A DNA stretch of 64,000 nt from Ichthyophis bannanicus (Eukaryota; Chordata; Amphibia; Gymnophiona; Ichthyophiidae): positions 521,164,686 through 521,228,685 of the forward strand of contig CM066037.1 in the NCBI GenBank assembly GCA_033557465.1, read 5' to 3'. How positions within the stretch are numbered: the stretch's first letter is position 1; each line of letters opens with the position of its first letter. Positions 22,052 through 31,740 of the stretch are shown here, in pieces. The position numbers and the translations under genes were made by a program. The notes below the pieces were generated by a model, which saw nothing but the letters and a program-made list of their open reading frames with translations, was not told the origin of the DNA and made no database searches.

Positions 22052-22899
22052 TAGATAGATATGTGTATATGTCGAAATACTTCCTTGTAGGTAGATAGGT
22101 ATTTACATACGTATCTCTCTGTCTCTGCTTATAGAGGTTTTTACCTTCCTATAGGTTCCAGACAGTGGGCTCGCATATGTTCATACTGTCCCACAGTATA
22201 TCTGGGATATTATGCACACAACCACTGCTGTGGTACTGACAGCTCCTACCTTAACCCTAGGTTTAGGTATCCCTGAAGCTCCATGCTCCAATATCTTTCC
22301 TATTTCTCACCAGTTAGGAAAGACAGGGTGGATCTTCAGTAGTTCTGAGGTTTCAACCCTTCAGACATCTGTCCTGGGAATACGGGCCTTTTTTCCATAC
22401 CCCTTCTTCCCTCCAGGACTGGACTAGTTTGTCCAAATCGGTCAGTCTTCCTCTTTTGCTCCTACCTGTGAATAACTCCGTAGCCAAAAGAGTTCCCAGC
22501 TTTTTCCATAAAGCTTTCCTCTAAGACCTACCATTTTTGTACTACCCCAGTTGACACCTGGGGCACCTGTCACTTCCAGATTTGGACCTTCACCTTCTCT
22601 CAGTGAGGTCACCTTGAAGATTCCTCTACTGGATCCCCAGTAGACTCCATCATCCTCTCTACTTCCTGCAATCCAGTAGGTAAGGTCCATATTGTGATGG
22701 TTCATTTCAATATTTTTCATGATACTTATCATACATACAAGGACTCCTTACCTGTAGTCCTATTTTAGGTTAGCTGTTTTTTCTACAGCTCCTCTCTTTT
22801 CAACTCCTACCCTCCATCCTCATGATGCCTGGCCATATGAGGTGTAGCATGTTCCAATCCCCACCATGCTAGGGCTCCAGGCATCTTAGCTTGGGAGTT
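20497..22899 (+). other. DIRS-2 noncoding filler replacing RT, RNase H and recombinase
   Basis: About 2.4 kb of T-rich sequence with no frame over 110 codons and none of the DIRS motifs (YLDDW, TTDASL, HxxR...Y). It parallels DIRS-1 filler throughout. It contains (AT)n and (GATA)n at 22014-22062. The final 130 bases resemble the 3' untranslated region of DIRS-4, so filler occupies exactly the slot of the missing genes. Confidence 0.7.
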
Positions 22900-23001
22900 C
22901 CCCATATGTGAAGACTTATTCCTGCTTGTTCCTGGAGCTAGCTAGCACAGTTATTTACCTGTAACAGGTGATCTCTGGGAACAGCAGGAATAAGTCTTCA
23001 C
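22900..23001 (+). repeat. DIRS-2 internal complementary region
   Basis: Complements of the 5' edge (CCCATATGTGAAGACTTATT...TTCCTGGAGC) and 3' edge (GCACAGTTATTTACCTGTAAC...GTCTTCAC) lie back to back. Compared with DIRS-1 it has an extra TAGC at the junction (GCTAGCTAGCAC). Confidence 0.85.
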
Positions 23002-23087
23002 AACCCACCCACCTCCCCTAGGAGTTGTATCTCTCTATCTATCTTCCTTTCCTCTTTCTCTCTCTTTGTCTCGGCTATAAAACTCAA

Positions 23088-23272
23088 CTGAGGAGAGACA
23101 GTTGGAAAGGCGGGAAGGCAGCACGCAGGCGCTGAGGGATGCTCCCAAAAGCTTTCTGATTGGACGCTGGGGAGCGTTCCCGTGCAGGCTCCGTCGGTAC
23201 CGACGTACCCATATGTGAAGATTTATTCCTGCTGTTCCCAGAGATCTCCTGTTACAGGTAAGTAACTGTGCT
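23088..23272 (+). repeat. DIRS-2 3' inverted terminal repeat and 3' edge
   Basis: Inverse complement of 18117-18274 plus an edge ending CAGGTAAGTAACTGTGCT. CAGGTAAGT at 23255-23263 matches the 5' splice-donor consensus. Confidence 0.85.
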
Positions 23273-24509
23273 TTCTGGTCCTACTGATCACGATACTGGA
23301 TACAATCCTTAAATCATGGCAGAAGAGGGTATTTGACTGTCTGGAGAAAACGACCCCCTAGAGTAGCGAGGGAAGACATGATGAATGACCCAAAACGGGG
23401 AGGCCTGTGAGTCCCTAATTTGAAGACACTTATACCAGTGTGATGTTGAGTGGCCTGTTAGAGTGGCACAATGAGCCAGAAGCCAAACAATGGGTACATA
23501 TTGAATAATGCCTAGGGGGCCATGTACTTGGCTTCCAGAGATACCATTGAAGGGAGAAGGATACCTCCCCCAGTGTATGCACTACTGTGCAAGTGAGGCC
23601 CTGTACAGGTGGGCCCTGTGTGAGGAAGGGAGGATGTATTGTAGTACTCCTCTTGTGAACCTTCCAGATTTTCCACCAGACCTAGTTCATGAGAAATATA
23701 TAGAGTGGCAGAAATTGGGTTTGGATTGAGTGGGTCAATTATTGGGGAAGGGGGGAAAGGTGATGCCGTATGAAGAGCTACATACTAGATACAGGGTAGG
23801 AGGGAGACAGGAATTATATTAGTCAAAAACGACATTATCTAGGAACTGCCCTAAAGATGAAAGGGAGCCAGGGAGGGTGGGGACCCCAAAGTGAATTTGA
23901 AAAAGTATGTGCGACCTGTGCTAGGGGACTAATCTCAGTGATATATAAGATAATACGAAGCACAGAGTCCTATGAGATGGCGTAAGCAATGGGAGCAAGA
24001 TCTGCAGGGACCAATGTCTGAGAAGAAATGGGTGGATATTTGCACACGGAACAGGAAACTGTCGATCGCTACCTCGATAGTTGAGCATGGTCATAAGATG
24101 CTTCTCCACATGTATTTGGATCCCAAAAGCATGAGTAAGTGGAACGGGGGAGGGGGGCTGTGGGCAGTTGGGTAGTTTTTATCATATGTGGTGGATGTGC
24201 CCTAAGTGGAACACTACTGGAAGGGACTGATGGAGGAAATGGGGGGGGGGAGGGGGAAGAGGTGACCCTGACCCAAAGGTATATCTCTTGAATGCAGCCT
24301 TCAGGGAGGATGTGGTTGGTCTGAGTGAACCAGTAAGAATGTGTGTGATTGCGGCATGGCATTGGATTGCTCCTGTCTTGCCTGAGGTGAAGGAAGTTAC
24401 GATATGTCTGGAACAAATATATTATATCACAAAGGCGACGGATAGTGAAAAGAGCGCTCCACGACTTAAAGAAGAAATGGAGATTATGAGTTTTGGAAGA
24501 AAACCTTAA
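23273..24509 (+). pseudogene. L1-B ORF2, second part: C-terminal domain
   Basis: Continues the post-RT region: a stretch reading KRVFDCLWRKRPPRVAR corresponds to the L1 segment before a PNL-type motif. Later frames give KWVDICTRNRKLSIATSIVEHGHK, matching the L1-A segment IYQSRYKGLLATSLIENNYK, and a last open piece at 24293-24509 (TICLEQIYYITKAT...) that corresponds to the L1-A C-terminus. It is heavily frameshifted. A G run at 24240-24256 interrupts the coding sequence. Confidence 0.75.
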
Positions 24510-24749
24510 ATGATTAAGGGAGGGGGGAGGGAAACCCTTATTAGAAAAGATGAGAGTCAAGGTTAATGACATATTTTATTGAGAAATAATGGTTAAATTC
24601 ACACCACTATGGGGGAAGGGAAGGAATATGTTTTACTATATCATGGTGAGATGGTGTGTAATTAGAAGCTGTAAGTTAAGTTTGGTTAACTTCATAATAT
24701 GTAGTAGTAATTTGAAAAATTGAATAAAATAAAATTTAAAAGAAAAAAA
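24510..24749 (+). other. L1-B 3' untranslated region and A-rich tail
   Basis: Noncoding. It ends in AATAAAATAAAATTTAAAAG followed by a short A run at 24743-24749. A GGGAGGGGGGAGGG tract lies at 24519-24531, a weaker version of the G-rich 3' tract of L1-A and L1-E. Confidence 0.7.
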
Positions 24750-24824
24750 CCATAAACCACAACAATCTTGATCTTTCAGACAAACGAGGATTTGAAAAAT
24801 AGGAGCAGAAGATGTAATTAAAGC
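24750..24824 (+). pseudogene. L1-C ORF1 fragment, left piece
   Basis: One frame reads TNEDLKNRSRRCN, the L1 ORF1 junction between coiled coil and RRM (compare DLENWMRRNN in L1-B). It breaks at the DIRS-3 unit and resumes at 31267. It is only 25 codons, so the call leans on the matching right piece. Confidence 0.55.
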
Positions 24825-25577
24825 TTCCTATTCGTGTCTCCGGGCCAGTCCAGAACAGATGGGTAGTCAAATCTCCCTCCTCTAGCAGCTGAGGACTGAA
24901 CACTGATTCTTGTTGCTAGGTTACCCAGCTCTCCCCTGGTGACAGAAGGCAGTCTTATTGTCCTCAGCAGCTGAGCTGGATGTGTGGAGATTTGGCTCCC
25001 CACAAATGACCTGTTATCTTTATTTCTCTTTTGTTATTTTTGGAAGAGTTTGCACAGAGGGGTTTGTGCTTGCCCTAGCAGGGTATCTTGGCACATAACT
25101 GTTGCTTATACTAGCTGTGTTTCTAATTCAGCGCTGGTGTCAGTTAGCCGTATAAACGGCTCGGAGAATGGGGCAGAGCCTGTCTGCTAGTTGGGCTCAT
25201 TGGGAACAGACCTGGGAGCCCCAGCTGCTGTTTTCCTCTTCACTGCCTTTAATACTCACCTAGCCGCTAGCAGCGGTTCCGTTTTCTGTCGGGAGCGCTT
25301 CAGCCTACAGGCATTTGTTTTTCAGGTATTCTTTTCAAGTATTTTCCTCAGCGCGAGTGCCGCGTATGCTTCCCTCCCCCCTCGGAGTTTAGGGGCTGCT
25401 CGTTACCCGTGCTGCGATTTGTTCGGCGGTGCTTTGGGCTCTCACAGGTTCTCCGGTGAGTGGTAAGTCGGGCCCCGATATGCAGGATCAACAGGGGGAT
25501 CCGCATGAGCAGTTATCAAGGGAAGGAGTTTCCTCTTTGGCAGGACTTAAAGATTCTAATTTAGACACTGTTTCTCT
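24825..25577 (+). repeat. DIRS-3 left arm: inverted copy of the 5' end with gag start
   Basis: Contains the 5' terminal repeat, leader and first gag codons, and mirrors 30180-31266 at high identity by eye (the leader frames differ by only a few residues in 160). About 300 bases present at 30230-30533 are absent here, and the deletion keeps gag in frame (QLSR joined to EGVSSLAGLKD). It ends where the inverted DIRS-3 body begins. Confidence 0.75.
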
Positions 25578-26034
25578 AATTGTCTTTCCTTGAGTTCTCT
25601 CCGGGCCAGTCCAGAACAGATGGGTAGTCAAATCTCCCTCCGCTAGCAGCTGAGGACTGAACACTGATTCTTGTTGCTAGGTTACCCAGCTCTCCCCTGG
25701 TGACAGAAGGCAGTCTTAACGTAGCAAGCAGCCAAAACAACAAAAAGAAGAAGAAGAGATAGCGGAAGAGTTACACAGAAGGTATCTGACCGTGCGCTGT
25801 GTCCGGCAACCAAACATCTTGGCAGTGATAATAGCCAAAGAGTAGGCCAACGTTTTAGCTAAAAGCGTTTGCCTTTCTACTAAATGTGTTCCTTTTTTTT
25901 TTTTTTTTTAATTTCTTATTAAGAACCCCAAGAACATGAAGACGACTTCCAACTCTTGAATCACTTATAGGAAGACACGTCATGGATGAAACTCGAGAAA
26001 AACTGATAGCAAACACAGGAGATACACATAGGGC
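25578..26034 (-). repeat. DIRS-3 3' terminal repeat and 3' spacer (minus orientation)
   Basis: On the minus strand this is the sequence after the internal complementary region: a spacer with a T/A run (25889-25907), then the terminal repeat with the AGGGGAGAGCTGGGTAACC block, ending in GGAGAGAACTCAAGGAAAGAC. The usual 3' edge extension CAGGTAAG is missing at this end; it appears instead at the far right (31245). Confidence 0.7.
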
Positions 26035-26140
26035 GGGTTCTGGACTGGCCCGGAGAGAACTCAAGGAAAGACAATTAGCAGGTAAGGCCTAATTTCTCCT
26101 TCCTATTCGTCTCTCCGGGCCAGTCCAGAACAGATGGGTA
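26035..26140 (-). repeat. DIRS-3 internal complementary region
   Basis: A palindromic block bounded by GTTCTGGACTGGCCCGGAG and its inverse CTCCGGGCCAGTCCAGAAC, with ACTCAAGGAAAGACAATTAG, CAGGTAAGG and CTTCCTATTCG between. Read on + it gives the 3' edge followed by the 5' edge, so this segment is in minus orientation like the genes. Confidence 0.8.
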
Positions 26141-26155
26141 GTACCAAAGCAGTAC

Positions 26156-27220
26156 CTAACCCTGGGAGGGACCTGTGAGCCCCGCTAGCACGGCCGAAGC
26201 CCCCACACACGCATCTTGTCGTGCCAGCATATCCAACCTATAATGCCGCGAAAAAGCATGGAGAGAAGACCAGGACACTGCTCGACAAATATCCACCGGC
26301 GGAACCAAGGCCGATTCCGCCTACGAGGTAGCTTGACCCCTGGTAGAATGAGCCCGAAGACCTACAGGAACGGGCTTTCCCCTGGTTTCATACGCGACCC
26401 GAATCGCATGCTTCACCCAACGCGCAATGGAGGCCTGGGAGGCCGCTTGTCCCTTGGACGGCCCTCCAAACACCACAAACAACCGGTCCGACTTACGAAA
26501 CGATTCGGTCTCCCGAAGATATCGATGGAGCACAAGACCCATATCCAACTTCCGCAGAGAACGATCGAAAGAACCGTCCCCCGAAGCCACGAAGATGGGC
26601 AGCGAGACCGATTGATTCAAATGAAATGCAGAGACCACCTTAGGTAGGAAAGACGGAACCGGACGTAAGACCACTTTTTCCGCCGAAAACTGAAGAAAAG
26701 GCGGTCGGCACGAAAGCGCCTGTAAGTCCGAAATGCGTCTAGCGGAACATAAGGCCACCAAAAATGCCATCTTCCAGGATAACTCCCGTATAGAACCGGA
26801 GGCACAAGGCTCAAAAGGAGACTCTGTCAAGACCCCTAACACCAGATTCAAATCCCAAGGAGGAATAACCTGCCGAAACGGAGGCCGAATTTGCTTGGCT
26901 GCTCTAAGGAACCAGAGAACATCCGGATGCGAGGAAAGACGAACCCCGCGAACCGGCCCCCGAAAAACCGTAAGGGCCGCTAACTGCACCTTCAAGGTGC
27001 TAAGAGCAAGACCTTTCTCAAGCCTGCATTGAAGAAACGCCAGAATATCCGGAATGGAACACAGGCGGGGCCTCAAGGAGCGTTCCACACACCACGCCTC
27101 AAAAACGTGCCACACTCGAATGTACGCCAACGATGTGGACCGTCTGCGCGACTGCAGCAATGTGGTTATCACCGACGCCGAATAACCTTTGCGGCACAAA
27201 CGTCGCCTCTCAAGAGCCAT
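26156..27220 (-). pseudogene. DIRS-3 tyrosine recombinase (YR), nonsense-truncated
   Basis: DIRS elements use a tyrosine recombinase to integrate circular cDNA. ATG at 27220, overlapping the end of the RT-RNase H frame (stop at 27169-27171) by about 50 bases in another frame. The N-terminal DNA-binding region shows GYSASVITTLLQSRRRSTSL and WHVFEAWC. The catalytic domain shows the first Arg in SARRISDLQAL and the HxxR motif in LRAHSTRGQATS. A TAG at 26321-26323 follows directly, where a Trp codon is expected. Beyond it the frame continues with ADICRA-like VDICRAVSWSS and the catalytic Tyr in HYRLDM, ending at 26156. The stop removes only the nucleophile. Otherwise the ORF is intact. Confidence 0.88.
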
Positions 27221-29252
27221 GCCGTAAGCAAGAATCGATCCGCCTGAGGCATCTGAACGGGTCCCTGATGCAGTAAGTCGGCTCGAGCGGGCAACCTCCA
27301 CGGCGGCTCCACGAGAAGTCGCATGAGATCGGCATACCAAGGGCACCTGGGCCAATCTGGAGCAATAAGAATCACCAGACCCTCGTGCTGGGCGGCTCGC
27401 TGAATGACTCGGCCCACCAAGGGCCACGGAGGAAACACATACAGGAGCTGCCCCAACGGCCAGGGCTGAACCAGGCCGTTGAGACCCTCCGACATATGCT
27501 CCCTGCGTCTGCTGTAAAAGCGCGCCGCCTTCGCATTGCCCAGAGTTGCCATCAGGTCCATCACCTGCTGATCCCAACGCAATGTGAGTTCGCGAAAGAC
27601 TTCTACATTGAGCTCCCACTCTCTGGGATCTAGTACATGCCGACTGAGATAGTCCGCTTGGACATTGTCCTTTCCTGTCACATGAGCCGCCAAAAGCGCC
27701 GCGAGGTGCAATTCCGCCCAGTGAAACAAGCGCTGACTCTCCTCCAGGAGAAGAAGACTGCCTGTTCCACCTTGGCGATTTATGTAGGAGACCGTCACTA
27801 AGTTGTCGGAGAAGATGCGTACCGGCTTCCCTTCTAGAAGACTGGCAAACGCTACCAGCGCTAGCTGTACTGTTCTGAGTTCCAGGCGATTGATGGACCA
27901 CAGACTCTCTTCCGCCGACCAGGAGCCCTGCGCTATGTTAGTCAAACAATGTGCCCCCCAACCGGTCAGACTGGCATCCGTAGTTACTAAAACCCATTCC
28001 GGAAGCGCCAGGGGAACCCCCGCCTGAAGATGGTCCGGAACCAACCACCACTGAAGACTGACCCGCACGTGATCGGGGCAGCCCAAACGACGAGAAAGTG
28101 GATGATGCTGCGGAGACCACCGCGAAAGCAGCACCTGTTGGAGCGGTCGCATGTGCGCTCGGGCCCAAGGCACCAGATCCAAGGCCGCCGCCATCAGCCC
28201 CAGCAACTGCAAGTACTTCCAAGCGGTCGGCACCCGAGCTTGCAAAAAAGTCGACATGTGAGAGAGAAGCTTCCGAACCCGGTCTGGAGGCAAGAGGACA
28301 AGACCCCTGTCCGTGGTGAAGGAGGCTCCGAGATAAGTCAGCTGCTGCACCGGCTCCAGACGACTTTTCGCCTGGTTCACAATCCATCCGAGACTCTCGA
28401 GACAGGAAACTACCCGAGCGGTCGCCCTGACCGATTCTCTCGCGATGCCGCTCGAATCAACCAGTCGTCCAGATAAGGGTGAACCTGGACGCCGTCCCTG
28501 CGCAGAGCCGCCGCCGCCACCACCACCACCACCACCATCACTTTGGTGAAAGTGTGCGGTGCTGTCGCTAGACCGAACGGCAAGGCCCGAAACTGAAAAT
28601 GACCCATGGGAACCGCAAAACGAAGAAATCGCTGATGATCTTGCCTGATAGGAATGTGCAGATAGGCTTCTGTCAAATCGATGGAAGAGAGAAACTCCCT
28701 CGGATGCACCGAGCGTATCACTGATCGCAAGGTTTCCATTCGGAAGTGAGAGACGCGCAAACACCGGTTCACGTGCTTTAAATCCAAAATGGGCCGGAAC
28801 GAGCCCTCCTTCTTGGGCACTACAAAATAAATCGAGTATCGACCGAAACCGCATTGGCCTAATGGAACTGGAACCACGGCCCGGAGCTGCAACAACCGCT
28901 GCAACGTGTCATGGATCGCCCTCCGCTTGGCGAGCGGACCGCACGGAGAGAAAACGAATGCGTCGGCCAGATGACAACTGAACTCGAGAGCATAGCCCTC
29001 ACGGATAATCTGCAGTACCCACTTGTCGGTAGTAATAGCGGCCCAAGCGGAGAGAAACTCCTGCAACCGACCTCCTACTGGAAGCTCCGCCTGGGCCGGC
29101 CTCACTTCATTGCGGCTTCTTAAGGGAAGCTGGAGGGGCTCCAAAATAGCCTCTACCGGAACCTCTAGCGCCCCGAAAGGACTGCCCCCGGGACGGAAAC
29201 CGACCCCGCTGATAGGGAGCAAAGCAGGCTCCCCGAAAACGGCGAAAATCAC
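27169..29252 (-). pseudogene. DIRS-3 reverse transcriptase and RNase H
   Basis: Overlaps gag at its start (29107-29252). The RT part shows YFVVPKKEGSFRPILDLKHV, the catalytic SSIDLTEAYLHI, LPFGLATAPHTFTK and YLDDWL at about 28460-28475. An in-frame GTG/GCC expansion (28500-28540) inserts a run of Val and Ala before LRRDGVQ. A frameshift near 28436 breaks the protein right after the catalytic box. The RNase H part reads LVTTDASLTGWGAHC, INRLELRTVQLAL and SDNLVTVSYINRQGG, followed by the DIRS C-terminal region with VLIAPDWPRCPWY. RNase H catalytic Asp residues are kept. Confidence 0.88.
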
Positions 29253-30566
29253 GCCCCTGACCCCTAGGGAAGGAGCCCTGTTTAGCTGTCCTAGGACGGT
29301 CTTCGGGAAGGCGCCCTCCCTTGGAGTCTCCTAAATTCTTAACAATTTTCTCTAGCGCTTCCCCAAAAAGAAGTTTACCTTTGTACGGAAGATTACTGAG
29401 ACGGGCCTTGGAGGAAGCATCTGCTGCCCAATTCCGCAACCAGAGAAATCGACGAGCGGCAATCAGGGAAGCCATAGCCTTCGCGGAAATGCGAATCAAA
29501 TCATAAAAGGCATCTGCCAAATACGCCGTCGCAGATTCCAGCTTAGCCCCTTCTCCAGAAGGAGACACTTCACCTGCCGGACCAGAAGCCAGCTGACTCC
29601 ACCGAATAGAAGCTCTGGACACGTATGCCCCACAGGCTGACGCTTGCAGTGCCAGCACGCTGGCATCAAAGGCCTGTTTCAGCAGCCCCTCTAACCGACG
29701 ATCTTGCATATCTTTAAGGGCTGTAGCCCCCTCCACCGGAATGGTAGTTTTCTTGGTGACCGCCGAAACCAGCGCATCAACCTTAGGCATACGGAGGAGC
29801 TCCCTTTCCTCATGGGGCACAGGATACAACCGAGCCATAGCCCTAGCCCCCCGCAAGGAAGCCTCAGGACATTCCCATTCGGATTCAATCATCTGTTTGA
29901 TCACCCTGTGTAGAGGAAAACATCTCTGTTCGGTTTTGAAAACCTGTAACAAGGGATCCTCCAAAGGTTCCTGCTGATCTACCGGAGAAACGATACTAAG
30001 AGCCGTTAGGGACTGAGCAATCAGGGCAGGCAACTCATCTTTCCTAAAAACCCTAAAAATATTAGGATCATCCCTGGGGCCCAACTCACCTTCTTCCAAG
30101 TCCGCGGGCCAGGAGTCCAAACCCGGGTCGGACAGGAGCTCCCCTTCCTCAGGCCACAAAGCCTCTGCCGTTAGAGAAACAGTGTCTAACTTAGAATCTT
30201 TAAGTCCCGCCAAAGAGGAAACTCCTTCCCTGGAATCAGACCGGCTAGAGACCCCTGCCTGAGAAATCTGCAGAGAATCTGTCAAAACTGGGACAGGAGA
30301 CTGAGCTCTTTTAAGTAAATAAGCTCTGTGAAACGCCAGGATAAACTCCGCAGAAAGAAGAGGATCGAGAACCTCTGACACCGCTGACACCACGGGCTGT
30401 TCCTGACCCTCCGCGCTATGACGAGACTTTGCCTGTGTTTGCCTGCCTTAGGGAGAGGAGCCGCCGAAATGGAAGGCCCCCCCAAGATGGCTGCCGTTCC
30501 CGCGCTTTCCCCCCATGGCTGCAGTCTTGATAACTGCTCATGCGGATCCCCCTGTTGATCCTGCAT
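29107..30566 (-). pseudogene. DIRS-3 gag
   Basis: The likely start is the ATG at 30566 (MQDQQGDPHEQLSR). A frameshift near 30430 leads to the main open stretch of about 428 codons from 30391. This contains an acidic region (EEGELLSDPGLD, DLEEGELGPRDD), the helical core VDALVSAVTKKTTIPVEGA, ARRFLWLRNW, and an Arg/Gly-rich tail (RGRFPSRGQSFRGARGSGRG) typical of RNA binding. DIRS-5 carries the same order in decayed form. The N-terminal zinc-finger-like motif of DIRS-1, 2 and 4 is not visible. Confidence 0.83.
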
Positions 30567-31266
30567 ATCGGGGCCCGACTTACCGCTCACCGGAGAACCT
30601 GTGAGAGCCCAAAGCACCGCCGAACAAATCGCAGCGCGGGTAACGAGCAGCCCCTAAACTCCGAGGGGGGAGGGAAGCATACGCGGCACTCGTGCTGAGG
30701 AAAATATTTGAAAAGAATACCTGAAAAACAAATGCCTGTAGGCTGAAGCGCTCCCGACAGAAAACGGAACCGCTGCTAGCGGCTAGGTGAGTATTAAAGG
30801 CAGTGAAGAGGAAAGCAGCAGCTGGGGCTCCCAGGTCTGTTCCCAATGAGCCCAACTAGCAGAGAAGAGGAGACAGGCTCTGCCCCATTCTCCGAGCCGT
30901 TTATACGGCTAACTGACACCAGCGCTGAATTAGAAACACAGCTAGTATAAGCAACAGTTATGTGCCAAGATACCCTGCTAGGGCAAGCACAAACCCCTCT
31001 GTGCAAACTCTTACAAAAATAACAAAAGAGAAATAAAGATAACAGGTCACTTGTGGGGAGCCAAATCTCCACACATCCACTCACTCAGCTGCTGAGGACA
31101 ATAAGACTGCCTTCTGTCACAAGGGGAGAGCTGGGTAACCTAGCAACAAGAATCAGTGTTCAGTCCTCAGCTGCTAGAGGAGGGAGATTTGACTACCCCT
31201 CTGTTCTGGACTGGTCCGGAGAGAACTCAAGGAAAGACAATTAGCAGGTAAGGCCTAATTTCTCCT
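30567..31266 (-). repeat. DIRS-3 5' leader and terminal repeat at the right end
   Basis: Minus-strand leader (no coding) and terminal repeat. The outer edge on + reads GAGAACTCAAGGAAAGAC, AATTAGCAGGTAAGG and CCTAATTTCTCC. The splice-donor-like CAGGTAAG is at 31245-31252. The terminal repeat contains a stretch bounded by GGTAGTC and TTGTCCTCAGCAGCTGAG in antisense. Confidence 0.75.
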
Positions 31267-31505
31267 TTCAAGGCTTGACTGACATCCCAGAGCATATGGA
31301 TTGATGAGCAGATGGTACAGAGTATTTGTAAGCAGCTACTTGGGACTGAAGAAAGTTTGGATACTTCAGTTCTGCATATTGAACAGGCCTATTGGCCTTT
31401 GCGGAACTTGTATATCAAACTACCTAGAACGTTATTGTATGTTTTTGGAACTACAAATTTAAAGAGCGAATTATTGCTAAGGCAAGGAGCGAGACTGACC
31501 TCAGA
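31267..31505 (+). pseudogene. L1-C ORF1 fragment, right piece
   Basis: Continues from 24824. Frames give GLTDIPEHMD, then DEQMVQSICKQLLGTEESL, a degraded ERAHR motif (HIEQAYWPLR) and FWNYKFKERIIAKARSETDL (compare the L1 RFLNYKDKE-type block). It is heavily decayed. It ends where PLE-1 sequence starts. Confidence 0.65.
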
Positions 31506-31740
31506 ATCTTGGGAATTCTTTTCTGTTATGGGGAGGAACAGAAGATCTTTTACAGCAATTTTTGGGCTATCTGAACAGCTGTAATTCAACAATAAAATTT
31601 GATGTGCAATGTCATTGATAAGTGATTACTTTTCTAGATGCTCAGGTATGAAAAGAGGGGAGTGGTTTTGAGACAGTGTATTCTAAACCAACTGATCATA
31701 ATGTTTTTGTAATATAGTAGCTTCCATCCAGTTCATTTAA

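Larger units (their letters stand above)
18117..23272 (+). mobile_element. DIRS-2: gag-only DIRS retrotransposon
   Basis: 5,156 bp with 5' terminal repeat 18117-18274, gag 18482-20496, filler 20497-22899, internal complementary region 22900-23001 and 3' terminal repeat 23088-23272. Excising it joins ATATATTTGT to TTCTGGTCC and restores the L1 reading LIYLFLVLL. No RT, RNase H or recombinase is present, as in DIRS-1. The two copies share the same order and landmarks over their whole length, including the filler. Confidence 0.9.
4727..24749 (+). mobile_element. L1-B: L1-type LINE split by DIRS-1 and DIRS-2
   Basis: ORF1 pieces (4727-4907 and 14581-15060), an inter-ORF spacer, ORF2 pieces (15699-18116 and 23273-24509), a 3' region and an A-rich tail ending at 24749 all lie on the + strand in the order of one L1. 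DIRS-1 sits in ORF1 and DIRS-2 in ORF2. Joining across either insertion gives continuous L1 sequence. The element lacks its 5' end and carries many frameshifts, so it is old. Host sequence without insertions would be about 5.2 kb. Confidence 0.88.
24825..31266. mobile_element. DIRS-3: rearranged DIRS unit, interior inverted relative to its termini
   Basis: The left end (TTCCTATTCGTGTCTCCGGG) and right end (AATTAGCAGGTAAGGCCTAA) are a DIRS 5' edge and 3' edge in + orientation, as shown by their order in the internal complementary region at 26035-26140. The genes (gag, RT-RNase H, tyrosine recombinase) all lie on the minus strand, and a 750-bp + oriented copy of the 5' end precedes them. The unit is inserted in L1-C ORF1. 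All three genes carry frameshifts or nonsense codons. The subfamily differs from DIRS-1, 2 and 4 in its terminal repeats. Confidence 0.85.

Noticed and set aside
20497..22899. DIRS-2 filler as a decayed RT/recombinase gene
   Set aside because: None of the strong DIRS motifs (YLDDW, TDAS, HxxR, DICRA) can be found in any frame, while gag in the same copy is well preserved.
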